Shown here piece after piece: positions 24,666-32,807 of a stretch of 64,000 nucleotides of DNA; positions within the stretch are counted from its first letter, which is position 1, and each line of letters starts with the position of its first letter. The position numbers and the translations under genes were made by a program. The notes beneath the pieces are model-generated. The model did no database searches. It was not told the origin of the DNA and was given only the letters and a program-made list of their open reading frames with translations. This stretch comes from Streptomyces sp. NBC_01296 (GTDB lineage: Bacteria > Actinomycetota > Actinomycetes > Streptomycetales > Streptomycetaceae): assembly GCF_035984415.1 (NCBI RefSeq), contig NZ_CP130720.1:3224001-3288000 (forward strand). The letters are read 5' to 3'.

Positions 24666-24699
24666 GAAGGGCCTCGCCGGGACCCCGGCGAGGCCCTTC
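24666..24699. terminator. Terminator after cstA-ybdD
   Basis: A near-perfect 15-16-bp stem (GAAGGGCCTCGCCGGG and its complement) with a minimal loop lies between convergent genes. Confidence 0.88.
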
Positions 24700-24707
24700 T
24701 CCGTTCC

Positions 24708-25292
24708 TCAGCGCACCCAGTCCTTGAGGACCTCGGTCCGGAGGGTGATACCGACGGGCTCGGGAAGCGCGATGTCCGTGCCGTACGGCACGATGTGGAC
24801 GCTCTCGTACCGTCGGCCGTTGGGCTGGCTGTAGACGGAGATTCCGCACTTGGCCCGGTCGATCACGAGGTAGACGGGGATACCCGTCTCCGCGTAGGCG
24901 CGGGGCTTCTCGACGTGGTCCCGCCGGTGGGTGTCCGAATCCCACGAGGTCACCTCGACGGCCATGAGGATCGGATCGGGGTCGACCCAGTCGCCCTGCC
25001 CGACGAATGCGTCGGCAGGCGCGAGCGCCGCATCCGGAATCGCCCGGCCGGCTCGGTACTCCTGGGCCTTGATGCCCTGCCCCGGATGCAGCCACAGCTC
25101 CGGTCGGTGCTGGATACAGATCCGCGTGAGCCACTGGACGATCATCCCGTGGTCGCCGTCCGGCATGGCCTTGCTCCTGATGATCCCGTCGATGAACTCC
25201 AGCCGTGTCCCCACCCTCTCGCGGGCGGCTATGCGCGCCACGGCTTCGAAGTCCTCTGTCAACATGTGGGGCCGGTCTGTCATCACGGTCAT
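24708..25292 (-). CDS. Uma2-family (DUF820) PD-(D/E)XK nuclease-fold protein
   Basis: The 194-residue protein shows the Uma2 pattern: RLEFIDGIIRSK near residue 40, then DPILMAVEVTSWDSDTHRRD, with the E-V-x-S and K of the restriction-endonuclease-like core, and KPRAYAETGIPVYLVID. The family expands in Streptomyces and cyanobacteria. Its biological role is unknown despite the nuclease-like fold. ATG 25292 and ATG 25283 are both possible. It diverges from a GNAT gene 78 bp away. Confidence 0.85.
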   Translation of the reverse strand: MTVMTDRPHMLTEDFEAVARIAARERVGTRLEFIDGIIRSKAMPDGDHGMIVQWLTRICIQHRPELWLHPGQGIKAQEYRAGRAIPDAALAPADAFVGQGDWVDPDPILMAVEVTSWDSDTHRRDHVEKPRAYAETGIPVYLVIDRAKCGISVYSQPNGRRYESVHIVPYGTDIALPEPVGITLRTEVLKDWVR

Positions 25293-25370
25293 GCCTCGCT
25301 CGCCTTTCTCGACGGTGCTGCCTTCGACGATAGCGCCGGGCACCGACAGCCGTCCGGCACACTCGACTGC

Positions 25371-25871
25371 ATGGACATCGTGATCAGGGAAGCGCTGGCG
25401 ACGGAGTACGAGACGCTCGGGGAGATCACCGCGCAGGCGTATCTGGGGGACGGGCTGCTCACCTTCGGCGAGGACGACCCGTACCTCGCGCGGCTGCGCG
25501 ACGTGGCCGGGCGGGCACGCGACGGGGTGATACTCGTCGCCGCCGCGAGCGACGGACAGCTCCTCGGCGGTGTGGCGTTCGCCGCGCCCGGGAGCCCGCT
25601 GTGCGACATCGCCGGGGCCGGCGAGGCCGAGTTCCGGATGCTGGCCGTCGCCCGGGCCGGCCGCGGGCGGGGCGCAGGGGAGGCGCTCGTACGGGCCTGC
25701 ATGGAGCGGGCGAGGGCCATCGAGGGCGTACGGCGCCTCGTCCTGTCCACCACGGACGACATGGTCGGCGCCCACCGGATCTACGAACGGCTCGGCTTCG
25801 TGCGCACGCCGGAGCGGGACTGGGAGCCCGTCCCCGGCCTCACTCTGCTCACGTACGGTCTCGATCTGTAG
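25371..25871 (+). CDS. GNAT-family N-acetyltransferase
   Basis: The 166-residue protein is a single GNAT domain. FRMLAVARAGRGRGAGEALV contains the acetyl-CoA-binding R-G-x-G-x-G/A loop, and MVGAHRIYERLGFVRTPERDW the conserved C-terminal half. The substrate (amine, drug or protein N-terminus) cannot be read. No operon partner: the next gene is behind its own promoter and riboswitch. Confidence 0.87.
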   Translation: MDIVIREALATEYETLGEITAQAYLGDGLLTFGEDDPYLARLRDVAGRARDGVILVAAASDGQLLGGVAFAAPGSPLCDIAGAGEAEFRMLAVARAGRGRGAGEALVRACMERARAIEGVRRLVLSTTDDMVGAHRIYERLGFVRTPERDWEPVPGLTLLTYGLDL

Positions 25872-25879
25872 CCACGCCG

Positions 25880-25927
25880 ACACAACATCTAGGGGGTCGC
25901 ACGGGAAGCGGCCCCCACATGTATGCT
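25880..25927. promoter_or_regulatory. Pair of NrdR-like boxes in the nrdA promoter
   Basis: ACACAACATCTAGGGG at 25880-25895 resembles the NrdR box ACACWATATATWGTGT in its left two-thirds. A weaker match (core CCACATGTA) lies at 25912-25927, 32 bp on, which fits three helical turns as NrdR sites require. NrdR is an ATP-cone repressor of ribonucleotide reductase genes. The second box is poor. Confidence 0.45.
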
Positions 25928-25929
25928 CA

Positions 25930-26060
25930 TGCTCGCTGTCGTCGCAGGGGAATCCGGTGCGAATCCGGAACTGTCCCGCAACGGTATGAAGTACACCGAT
26001 TGGTGTCACCGCAAGTCCGAGGACCTGCCGACAGTGCGCCCGGCTCGACCGAACCGGGTG
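25930..26060 (+). ncRNA. Cobalamin (B12) riboswitch controlling nrdABS
   Basis: The leader has the cobalamin aptamer core: GGGGAATCCGGTGCGAATCC, CTGTCCCGCAACGGT, and the B12 box CCGAGGACCTGCCGAC ending near 26032. About 145 nt of leader remain before nrdA, enough for an expression platform. In S. coelicolor a B12 riboswitch represses nrdABS so that the B12-dependent class II enzyme is used when cobalamin is present. Exact aptamer ends are approximate. Confidence 0.93.
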
Positions 26061-26204
26061 CCGATACGTCCGGGCCCCGCGGTTGGGCCGGTGGACGCCG
26101 TGCGGTGTGAACGTGCCTTCCCGGGCCGTGCCCTGTTCCGCGCGCGCCCGCTCGCGCCCCGCACCCGCCGGTGTCCCGGAGCCGAGCGAGGGAGAGCTCC
26201 CCCC

Positions 26205-28631
26205 GTGACCATCGCGCCTTCCGCACCGCGCGCCGAGTCCGACCCGTCCGACACCGGAATCGAGACCGGGGGACCTGGGGCCGCACTGCTGCGAACCCTC
26301 ACCGAGCTGACGGCCGACCTCCCCGACACCGACCCCGGCCGGGTCGCCGCCGCCGCGCTCCGCGGGCGCAGCGCCGCCGCCGACGAGGCCGAACTGCGCG
26401 GGCTGGCCACGGAGGCCGCCGCCGGCCTCATCTCCGAGGACCCGGCGTACTCCCGGCTCGCCGCCCGGCTGCTGACGCTGGCCGTCGCCGAGGAAGCCGC
26501 CGGCCAGGGGGCCACCTCCTTCTCCGCCTCCGTCGCGGTGGGCCACCGCGAGGGCCTGATCGCGGACCGCACCGCCGAGTTCGTGGCGCTGCACGCGAGC
26601 CGCCTGGACGCGCTCGTCGAGCACACCCTCGCCGAGGGCGCCGACGACCGCTTCGGCTTCTTCGGCCTGCGCACCCTGCACAGCCGCTACCTGCTGCGCC
26701 ACCCGATCACCCGCCAGGTGGTCGAGACCCCGCAGCACTTCATGCTGCGCGTGGCCTGCGGCCTCGCCGAAAACGACAGCGTCCAGGCCGTCGAGGAAGT
26801 GGCCTCGCTCTACCGGCTGATGAGCCGCCTCGACTACCTGCCGTCCTCCCCCACGCTCTTCAACTCCGGCACCCGGCACCCGCAGATGTCCTCCTGCTAC
26901 CTGCTGGACTCCCCGCTGGACGAACTCGACTCGATCTACGACCGCTACCACCAGGTCGCTCGCCTGTCGAAGCACGCCGGCGGCATCGGCCTCTCGTACT
27001 CGCGCATCCGCGCCCGCGGTTCGCTGATCCGCGGTACGAACGGCCACTCCAACGGCATCGTGCCGTTCCTCAAGACCCTCGACGCCTCCGTCGCCGCCGT
27101 GAACCAGGGCGGCCGCCGCAAGGGTGCCGCCGCCGTCTACCTGGAGACCTGGCACGCGGACATCGAGGAGTTCCTGGAGCTCCGCGACAACACCGGCGAG
27201 GACCAGCGCCGTACGCACAACCTGAACCTGGCGCACTGGGTGCCGGACGAGTTCATGCGCCGCGTGAACGCGGACGCCGACTGGTCGCTGTTCTCCCCGG
27301 CCGACGTGCCCGAGCTGGTCGACCTGTGGGGCGACGAGTTCGACGCCGCCTACCGCAAGGCCGAGGCGTCGGGCCTCGCCCGCAAGAGCATGCCCGCCCG
27401 CGACCTGTACGGCCGGATGATGCGCACCCTCGCGCAGACCGGCCAGGGCTGGATGACCTTCAAGGACGCCTCCAACCGCACGGCGAACCAGACCGCCGAG
27501 CCGGGCACCGTCGTCCACTCCTCGAACCTGTGCACCGAGATCATCGAGGTCACCAACGACGGCGAGACCGCCGTCTGCAACCTCGGCTCGGTCAACCTGG
27601 GCGCGTTCGTCCTCACCGAGACGGGTGAGATCGACTGGGAGCGGCTGGACGAGACCGTCCGCACGGCCGTCACCTTCCTCGACCGCGTCGTGGACATCAA
27701 CTTCTACCCGACCGAGCAGGCCGGCCGCTCCAACGCCCGCTGGCGTCCGGTGGGCCTGGGCGCGATGGGCCTCCAGGACGTCTTCTTCAAGCTGAAGCTG
27801 CCGTTCGACTCCCCCGAGGCGAAGGCGCTGTCCACCAAGCTCTCCGAGCGCATCATGCTGGCCGCGTACGAGGCCTCCTGCGACCTCGCCGAGCGCAGCG
27901 GCCCGCTCCCCGCCTGGGAGCAGACCCGTACCGCCCGCGGTGTCCTGCACCCGGACCACTACGACGTCGAGTCGAACTGGCCCGAGCGCTGGGACGCCCT
28001 GCGCGCCCGCATCGCGAAGAGCGGCATGCGCAACTCGCTGCTCCTCGCCATCGCGCCGACGGCGACGATCGCCTCGATCGCCGGCGTGTACGAGTGCATC
28101 GAGCCGCAGGTCTCCAACCTCTTCAAGCGCGAGACGCTGAGCGGTGAGTTCCTCCAGGTCAACGGCTACCTGGTGGAGGAGCTGAAGAAGCTCGGCGTGT
28201 GGGACGCCCAGACCCGCGAGGCGCTGCGCGACTCCAGCGGCTCGGTCCAGGGCTTCGGCTGGATCCCGGCCGAGGTGCGCGAGCTGTACCGCACGGCGTG
28301 GGAGATCCCGCAGCGCGGTCTGATCGACATGGCGGCGGCCCGTACGCCGTACCTCGACCAGTCGCAGTCGCTGAACCTGTTCCTGGAGACGCCGACCATC
28401 GGGAAGCTGTCCTCGATGTACGCGTACGCCTGGAAGCAGGGCCTGAAGACCACGTACTACCTGCGCTCGCGCCCGGCGACGAAGATCGCCCGCGCCGCGC
28501 AGGCGGCCGCCCCGGTGGCGCTGCCCGTCATCGACGCGGAAGCCGCGGCCCAGGCTGCCGCCGAAGCCGCCGCCGCGGAAGCGCTCGCCTGCTCCCTTGA
28601 GAACCCCGAGTCCTGCGAGGCCTGCCAGTAA
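26205..28631 (+). CDS. nrdA: Class Ia ribonucleotide reductase, large subunit
   Basis: The 808-residue alpha subunit reduces ribonucleoside diphosphates aerobically together with NrdB. Signatures are SSCYLLD (first active-site Cys), HAGGIGLSYSRIRARGS, NLCTEI (N-x-C-x-E with the thiyl Cys and catalytic Glu), and the C-terminal shuttle pair in ESCEACQ. The N-terminal 100 residues form a poorly conserved ATP-cone-like region. GTG 26205 lies about 10 nt after GGGAGAG. The stop overlaps nrdB by one base (TAATG). It is controlled by the B12 riboswitch and probably NrdR. Confidence 0.96.
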   Translation: MTIAPSAPRAESDPSDTGIETGGPGAALLRTLTELTADLPDTDPGRVAAAALRGRSAAADEAELRGLATEAAAGLISEDPAYSRLAARLLTLAVAEEAAGQGATSFSASVAVGHREGLIADRTAEFVALHASRLDALVEHTLAEGADDRFGFFGLRTLHSRYLLRHPITRQVVETPQHFMLRVACGLAENDSVQAVEEVASLYRLMSRLDYLPSSPTLFNSGTRHPQMSSCYLLDSPLDELDSIYDRYHQVARLSKHAGGIGLSYSRIRARGSLIRGTNGHSNGIVPFLKTLDASVAAVNQGGRRKGAAAVYLETWHADIEEFLELRDNTGEDQRRTHNLNLAHWVPDEFMRRVNADADWSLFSPADVPELVDLWGDEFDAAYRKAEASGLARKSMPARDLYGRMMRTLAQTGQGWMTFKDASNRTANQTAEPGTVVHSSNLCTEIIEVTNDGETAVCNLGSVNLGAFVLTETGEIDWERLDETVRTAVTFLDRVVDINFYPTEQAGRSNARWRPVGLGAMGLQDVFFKLKLPFDSPEAKALSTKLSERIMLAAYEASCDLAERSGPLPAWEQTRTARGVLHPDHYDVESNWPERWDALRARIAKSGMRNSLLLAIAPTATIASIAGVYECIEPQVSNLFKRETLSGEFLQVNGYLVEELKKLGVWDAQTREALRDSSGSVQGFGWIPAEVRELYRTAWEIPQRGLIDMAAARTPYLDQSQSLNLFLETPTIGKLSSMYAYAWKQGLKTTYYLRSRPATKIARAAQAAAPVALPVIDAEAAAQAAAEAAAAEALACSLENPESCEACQ

Positions 28632-29647
28632 TGAGCTCCACCGAGAAGAAGAACCTCCTGGACCCGGGCTTCGAGCTCACGCTCCGTCCCATGCGCTACC
28701 CGGACTTCTACGAACGCTACCGGGACGCGATCAAGAACACCTGGACCGTCGAGGAGGTCGACCTCCACTCGGACGTCGCCGACCTGGCGAAGCTGACGCC
28801 CGCCGAGCAGCACATGATCGGCCGCCTCGTCGCGTTCTTCGCGACGGGTGACTCGATCGTCTCGAACAACCTGGTGCTGACGCTCTACAAGCACATCAAC
28901 TCCCCGGAGGCGCGCCTGTACCTGTCGCGCCAGCTGTTCGAGGAGGCCGTGCACGTCCAGTTCTATCTGACGCTGCTCGACACCTACCTGCCCAACCCGG
29001 ACGACCGCGCGGCCGCCTTCGACGCGGTCGAGGAGATCCCGTCGATCCGCGAGAAGGCGCAGTTCTGCTTCAAGTGGATCAACGAGGTCGAGAAGCTGGA
29101 CCGGCTGGAGACGCAGGCCGACCGCCGCCGCTTCCTGCTGAACCTGATCTGCTTCGCGGCGTGCATCGAGGGCCTGTTCTTCTACGGCGCCTTCGCGTAC
29201 GTGTACTGGTTCCGCTCGCGCGGCCTGCTGCACGGCCTGGCCACCGGCACGAACTGGGTCTTCCGTGACGAGAGCGCCCACATGAGCTTCGCCTTCGAGG
29301 TCATCGACACGGTCCGCAAGGAGGAGCCGGAGCTCTTCGACGACGCCCTCCGGCAGCAGGTCACCGACATGCTGAAGGAGGCCGTGGAGGCCGAGCTCCA
29401 GTTCGGCCGCGACCTGTGCGGTGACGGCCTGCCGGGCATGAACACCGAGTCGATGCGCGAGTACCTGGAGTGCGTCGCGGACCAGCGCCTGGTCCGCCTC
29501 GGCTTCGCCCCGGTGTACGGCTCGCAGAACCCGTTCTCCTTCATGGAGCTGCAGGGCGTCCAGGAGCTGACGAACTTCTTCGAGCGCCGCCCGTCGGCCT
29601 ACCAGGTCGCGGTCGAGGGCACGGTCGACCTGGACGAGGACTTCTAG
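28631..29647 (+). CDS. nrdB: Class Ia ribonucleotide reductase, small subunit
   Basis: The 338-residue beta subunit carries the di-iron tyrosyl radical cofactor. Ligands align as D74, E105 and H108 (EEAVH), and the later E and H in DESAHMSF. The radical tyrosine is Y112, four residues after H108, as in classical Tyr enzymes, so this is not a Tyr-less subclass. ATG 28631 overlaps the nrdA stop by one base, giving tight coupling. NrdS follows 36 bp later. Confidence 0.96.
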   Translation: MSSTEKKNLLDPGFELTLRPMRYPDFYERYRDAIKNTWTVEEVDLHSDVADLAKLTPAEQHMIGRLVAFFATGDSIVSNNLVLTLYKHINSPEARLYLSRQLFEEAVHVQFYLTLLDTYLPNPDDRAAAFDAVEEIPSIREKAQFCFKWINEVEKLDRLETQADRRRFLLNLICFAACIEGLFFYGAFAYVYWFRSRGLLHGLATGTNWVFRDESAHMSFAFEVIDTVRKEEPELFDDALRQQVTDMLKEAVEAELQFGRDLCGDGLPGMNTESMREYLECVADQRLVRLGFAPVYGSQNPFSFMELQGVQELTNFFERRPSAYQVAVEGTVDLDEDF

Positions 29648-29683
29648 GTCGCCTGCTCACGTCACTTGATAGCGTCCCCGCCC

Positions 29684-30442
29684 ATGGGGAGGAACATCCC
29701 GGTCACCGGGGTCCTGGGCGGGGGCGCTTCGTCGTCCGTGACCGGGTGGGCCGGGCGGGCGCGGCTGCGGCCCGGGGGCGTGCTGTACGGGGGCGCCATC
29801 GGGTCCGCCACCGCGCACGCGCACCACTCCGTGCAGGTCATCGCCGCGCTCGGCGGGGACGAGCTGCTGATGGCCGGGCCGGGCGGGGAGCCGCTGCGCT
29901 GCCGGGCCTACGTGGTTCCGGCCGGGGTGCGGCATTCCGTGCTGGGCGGGGTTCCGCGCGGGGTCGTGCTGCACTACGACCCGCTCTCCGTCGCCGGGCG
30001 CCGGCTCGCGGCGCTGGCGGGGGACGCGGGGGATCTCGTACCGGATGTGCTGCCCGCCGATCCCTTCGAGGCGGCCTGCGCGCTGGACTCCGTACTGCCC
30101 CGGGGGCCGCTGCCGTGCGCGGATCCGCATCCGGGGCTGGTGCGGGTGCTGGACTGGCTGCCCGGGCGGGAGCACGTACGGCTGTCCCAGGCGGCCGAGG
30201 TGGCGTGCCTGTCGGAGAGCCGCCTCGCGCACCTCTTCCGGTCCGAGCTGGGGCTCCCGTTCCGCCCGTACGTGCTGTGGCTGCGGCTGATGCACGCGGT
30301 CGAACTCGCCTCCCGGGGACACTCCCTGACGGACGCGGCGCACGGCGCGGGCTTCGCCGACGGGGCGCACTTCAGCCGGGTGTGGCGGCGGATGTTCGGG
30401 ATCGCGCCCTCGGACTTCACCCGCACCATCCAGTGGATGTAG
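29684..30442 (+). CDS. nrdS: AraC-family regulator NrdS, third gene of nrdABS
   Basis: The 252-residue protein has an N-terminal cupin-like sensor (HAHHSVQVIAALGG, VVPAGVRHSV) and a C-terminal AraC HTH pair (VRLSQAAEVACLSESRLAHL, then GHSLTDAAHGAGFADGAHFS). It lies 36 bp after nrdB on the same strand, matching the nrdABS operon I recall from S. coelicolor, where its role is not essential. ATG 29684 has no strong ribosome site; TTG 29666 is an in-frame alternative. Confidence 0.87.
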   Translation: MGRNIPVTGVLGGGASSSVTGWAGRARLRPGGVLYGGAIGSATAHAHHSVQVIAALGGDELLMAGPGGEPLRCRAYVVPAGVRHSVLGGVPRGVVLHYDPLSVAGRRLAALAGDAGDLVPDVLPADPFEAACALDSVLPRGPLPCADPHPGLVRVLDWLPGREHVRLSQAAEVACLSESRLAHLFRSELGLPFRPYVLWLRLMHAVELASRGHSLTDAAHGAGFADGAHFSRVWRRMFGIAPSDFTRTIQWM

Positions 30443-30489
30443 CAGGTTCGTTCAAGCGCCGGCGGGCCCTGCGGCCGCACCGTGGACGC

Positions 30490-30876
30490 ATGCGAAACAT
30501 GATGAGGAAATGCGTCGCCGCCTGCACCGGGAAGGCCATGCCGCCCACCGTGCGCGAGGCCTTCGAGGACGAGCTGCGCCGCGCCCGTGACGCCGCGCCC
30601 GACACGGCCGCGATGTGGACCGCCCTGGAGCGGGCCCACATCATCTCCCAGGCCTGGGCCTGGCCCCACACCCGTGCGCACTGGCACATGTTCCGGCTCG
30701 CGGTGCGCTGCCGGGACCGGGCGGAGACCGTGGGGCAGGTGGTGCGGATCCTGGTCGCGGGGGCCGGGTCGGCGACCGGGCGCGTGCCGTACGGAAACAC
30801 GGGGCGTACGGCGGCGGGGCTGCTCACTCCCATGCCCGTACCCGATGATCTGCGCGCGCTGCTCGGCCGCGCGTAG
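30490..30876 (+). CDS. DUF3703-type small protein
   Basis: The product is 128 residues from ATG 30490, or 112 from ATG 30538 where similarity appears to begin (MPPTVREAFEDELRRARDA). HIISQAWAWPHTRAHWHMFRLA is the most conserved-looking part, rich in His and Trp, which suggests a ligand or metal pocket. The family has no assigned function known to me. It follows nrdS by 47 bp and may be transcribed with it. The frame continues past its stop into a GlxA-like remnant. Confidence 0.68.
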   Translation: MRNMMRKCVAACTGKAMPPTVREAFEDELRRARDAAPDTAAMWTALERAHIISQAWAWPHTRAHWHMFRLAVRCRDRAETVGQVVRILVAGAGSATGRVPYGNTGRTAAGLLTPMPVPDDLRALLGRA

Positions 30877-31023
30877 CTGCCGCCGTACGGCTTCGCCGTG
30901 TGCACGGCGGCGGCCCGGGAGTACCACGAGCCGTTGCTCGGGGCGCTGCGCCGGGCCGTCGACCGGGGTGTGCGGGTGCTGAGCCTGTGCGGCGGGGCTC
31001 AGGCGTTCGGGACCGTCTCGTAG
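30877..31023 (+). pseudogene. Remnant of a GlxA-type (DJ-1/PfpI-AraC) regulator
   Basis: These 48 codons, in the same frame as and directly after the upstream stop, encode LPPYGFAVCTAAAREYHEPL followed by LGALRRAVDRGVRVLSLCGG. This resembles the DJ-1/PfpI domain of GlxA-like AraC regulators around its SLC-x-GA nucleophile loop. The frame ends at TAG 31021 inside the 3' end of the convergent deformylase gene. There is no start, and no HTH domain follows. Confidence 0.5.
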
Positions 31024-31634
31024 CGCGGGGTGCCCTCTTCCATCTGGCGCAGGGCGTCCTTGCGGTCGCGCTTCGAGAGGCGGTCGATGTACAGGTACCC
31101 GTACAGGTGGTCCGTCTCGTGCTGCAGGCAGCGCGCGAAGTAGCCCGTGCCGCGCACCTTGATCGGGTTGCCCTGCGCGTCCTGGCCGGTCACCTCGGCG
31201 TAGTCCGGGCGGGCCAGCGAGGCGTACGCGGTCGGGACCGACAGGCAGCCCTCGTTCGAGTCGTCGAGCACGCGGGAGCCGGCCGGCAGCTCCACGAGCT
31301 TCGGGTTGACCACGACACCGGTGTGGCGCGCGCCGTCGTCGTCGGGGCAGTCGTAGACGAAGACCTTGGCGTCCACGCCGATCTGGTTCGCGGCCAGGCC
31401 CACGCCCTCGGCGGCCTTCTGGCTCGCGAACATGTCGTCGATCAGCTGCGCCAGTTCGTCGCCGAACTCGGTGACGTCCTTGCACTCGTGGTGGAGGACC
31501 GGGTTGCCGACGACCGTGATCGGGCGGGCGGTGCCGCGCTCGCGGTGGGCGAGTTCGCGCTCCGCACAGTCCTCGGTGTCCACGACGTACCCGTCGTTCA
31601 CAAGCTCGACGACCTCGTTCTCCTGCTGCGCCAT
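30999..31634 (-). CDS. def: Peptide deformylase
   Basis: The 211-residue enzyme removes the formyl group from nascent N-terminal Met. All three motifs are present: [18 protein letters not shown] (Cys metal ligand), and QHETDHLYG (two His ligands and the catalytic Glu). About 45 extra N-terminal residues, acidic and Glu-rich, precede the domain. ATG 31634 ([11 protein letters not shown]) was chosen; an upstream GTG at 31673 would add 13 residues. The last 25 bp overlap the GlxA remnant. The long N-terminus suggests a secondary Streptomyces paralogue. Confidence 0.93.
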   Translation of the reverse strand: MAQQENEVVELVNDGYVVDTEDCAERELAHRERGTARPITVVGNPVLHHECKDVTEFGDELAQLIDDMFASQKAAEGVGLAANQIGVDAKVFVYDCPDDDGARHTGVVVNPKLVELPAGSRVLDDSNEGCLSVPTAYASLARPDYAEVTGQDAQGNPIKVRGTGYFARCLQHETDHLYGYLYIDRLSKRDRKDALRQMEEGTPRYETVPNA

Positions 31635-31700
31635 GTCCGCCGTACGCCTTCCGTAAGTCCACCCGTTCACCAATGTGCCGGTACAGCCTACGGTGCCCGG

Positions 31701-32702
31701 TCAGCAGACTTCCTCGAGATCCCGCCACTCCCGGGTCTCCGGGCTGTCCGCGACCCAGCCGTCGAGCAGTCCGCGCACCAGTCCGGCCGGCGCCGCGATG
31801 CCGCATTCCCGCTCCGGCACCCACAGCGGGCCGGAACCGTTCGTACGGTGCCCGAGCGGTCCCGGATGCCCCGGTTCGCTGTGGTCGTGCGGGTCGAGGT
31901 GCTCTCCGTCGCCCTCGCCGCTCGGCATCACGCTCTCCGAGCAGGTCCGGCACAGCAGCCGCACCGACGACGACCAGTCCTCGGCGGCGAAGCCCGCGTC
32001 CGAGGCCAGCTGCTCCAGCGCGTCGCGGTCCGCCTCGGTGGCCGCCTCCAGCAGCACCACCCAGGTCGGCACCGGCGAGGGCGCCCACAGCTCGATCTCG
32101 TCGAATACGGGGTACGAGGGCCCGGCCGCGGTGACCCGCTCGCCGTGCGGGACCCCGTCGTGCAGGACGACCTCGCCCCAGCGGCGCCCCGAGGAGGGCA
32201 GCGGGATCGACAGGACCTCCATGCGGGCCGGGTCCAGCCGGCGGCCCCAGACCACCTCGGCCTCCCCCTCGGGGGACAGCCGTACGGCGGCGCTGCCGAG
32301 CTCCATGCCGACCGGTTCGCCGCTGTTCTTCTTCCCGCCGGCGGCGGCGTCCCCGGGCACCTTCAGCCCGTACGCCTGCCAGGCCCGGCGGGCCAGCGGC
32401 CAGTCCTGCAGCGCGGTCGCGGCGATCCCGACGTTCCACCAGTCCGGGGCGCCGGTCTCGCGGTCCAGCAGGGCCACGGCGCGCAGTCCGGCGGCCCGTG
32501 CCTGCTCCCAGTCGTGCCGGAACTTGTGCAGCAGGGCGAGGTTGAACCAGGACTCGGACAGCCAGGGCTCCAGGTCCGCGGCTCTGGTCAGCAGCGCGCC
32601 CGCGTCCTCGTACCGCCCGTCGCCGATCAGCGTGAACGCGCGGTCGGTGGCCTGCCGCCACGAGGCGGAGGGCCGATGCCGTACCTTCCCGAAGATCCTC
32701 AC
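31701..32702 (-). CDS. Tetratricopeptide-repeat protein
   Basis: The 333-residue protein has about three TPR helices at its N-terminus (ATDRAFTLIGDGRYEDAGAL, ESWFNLALLHKFRHDWEQAR). A beta-rich domain with two Cys motifs (RLLCRTCSES) and a His/Asp-rich loop follows (HLDPHDHSEPGH), which could bind metal. I do not recognise the C-terminal domain. GTG 32702 (VRIFGKVRHRP) was preferred by composition and a GGCGGGAA site; ATG 32804 is the furthest upstream option. It is 105 bp from the upstream HD gene on the same strand. Confidence 0.75.
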   Translation of the reverse strand: MRIFGKVRHRPSASWRQATDRAFTLIGDGRYEDAGALLTRAADLEPWLSESWFNLALLHKFRHDWEQARAAGLRAVALLDRETGAPDWWNVGIAATALQDWPLARRAWQAYGLKVPGDAAAGGKKNSGEPVGMELGSAAVRLSPEGEAEVVWGRRLDPARMEVLSIPLPSSGRRWGEVVLHDGVPHGERVTAAGPSYPVFDEIELWAPSPVPTWVVLLEAATEADRDALEQLASDAGFAAEDWSSSVRLLCRTCSESVMPSGEGDGEHLDPHDHSEPGHPGPLGHRTNGSGPLWVPERECGIAAPAGLVRGLLDGWVADSPETREWRDLEEVC

Positions 32703-32807
32703 GATTCCCGCCTGCCGGTCCAACGGTGCAGCCTTGCGGACACCCTCACGGACACTCCTACTGGCATCCAACCATGCCCACTCGGACGGCCGCTCATTAC
32801 CCATGGG

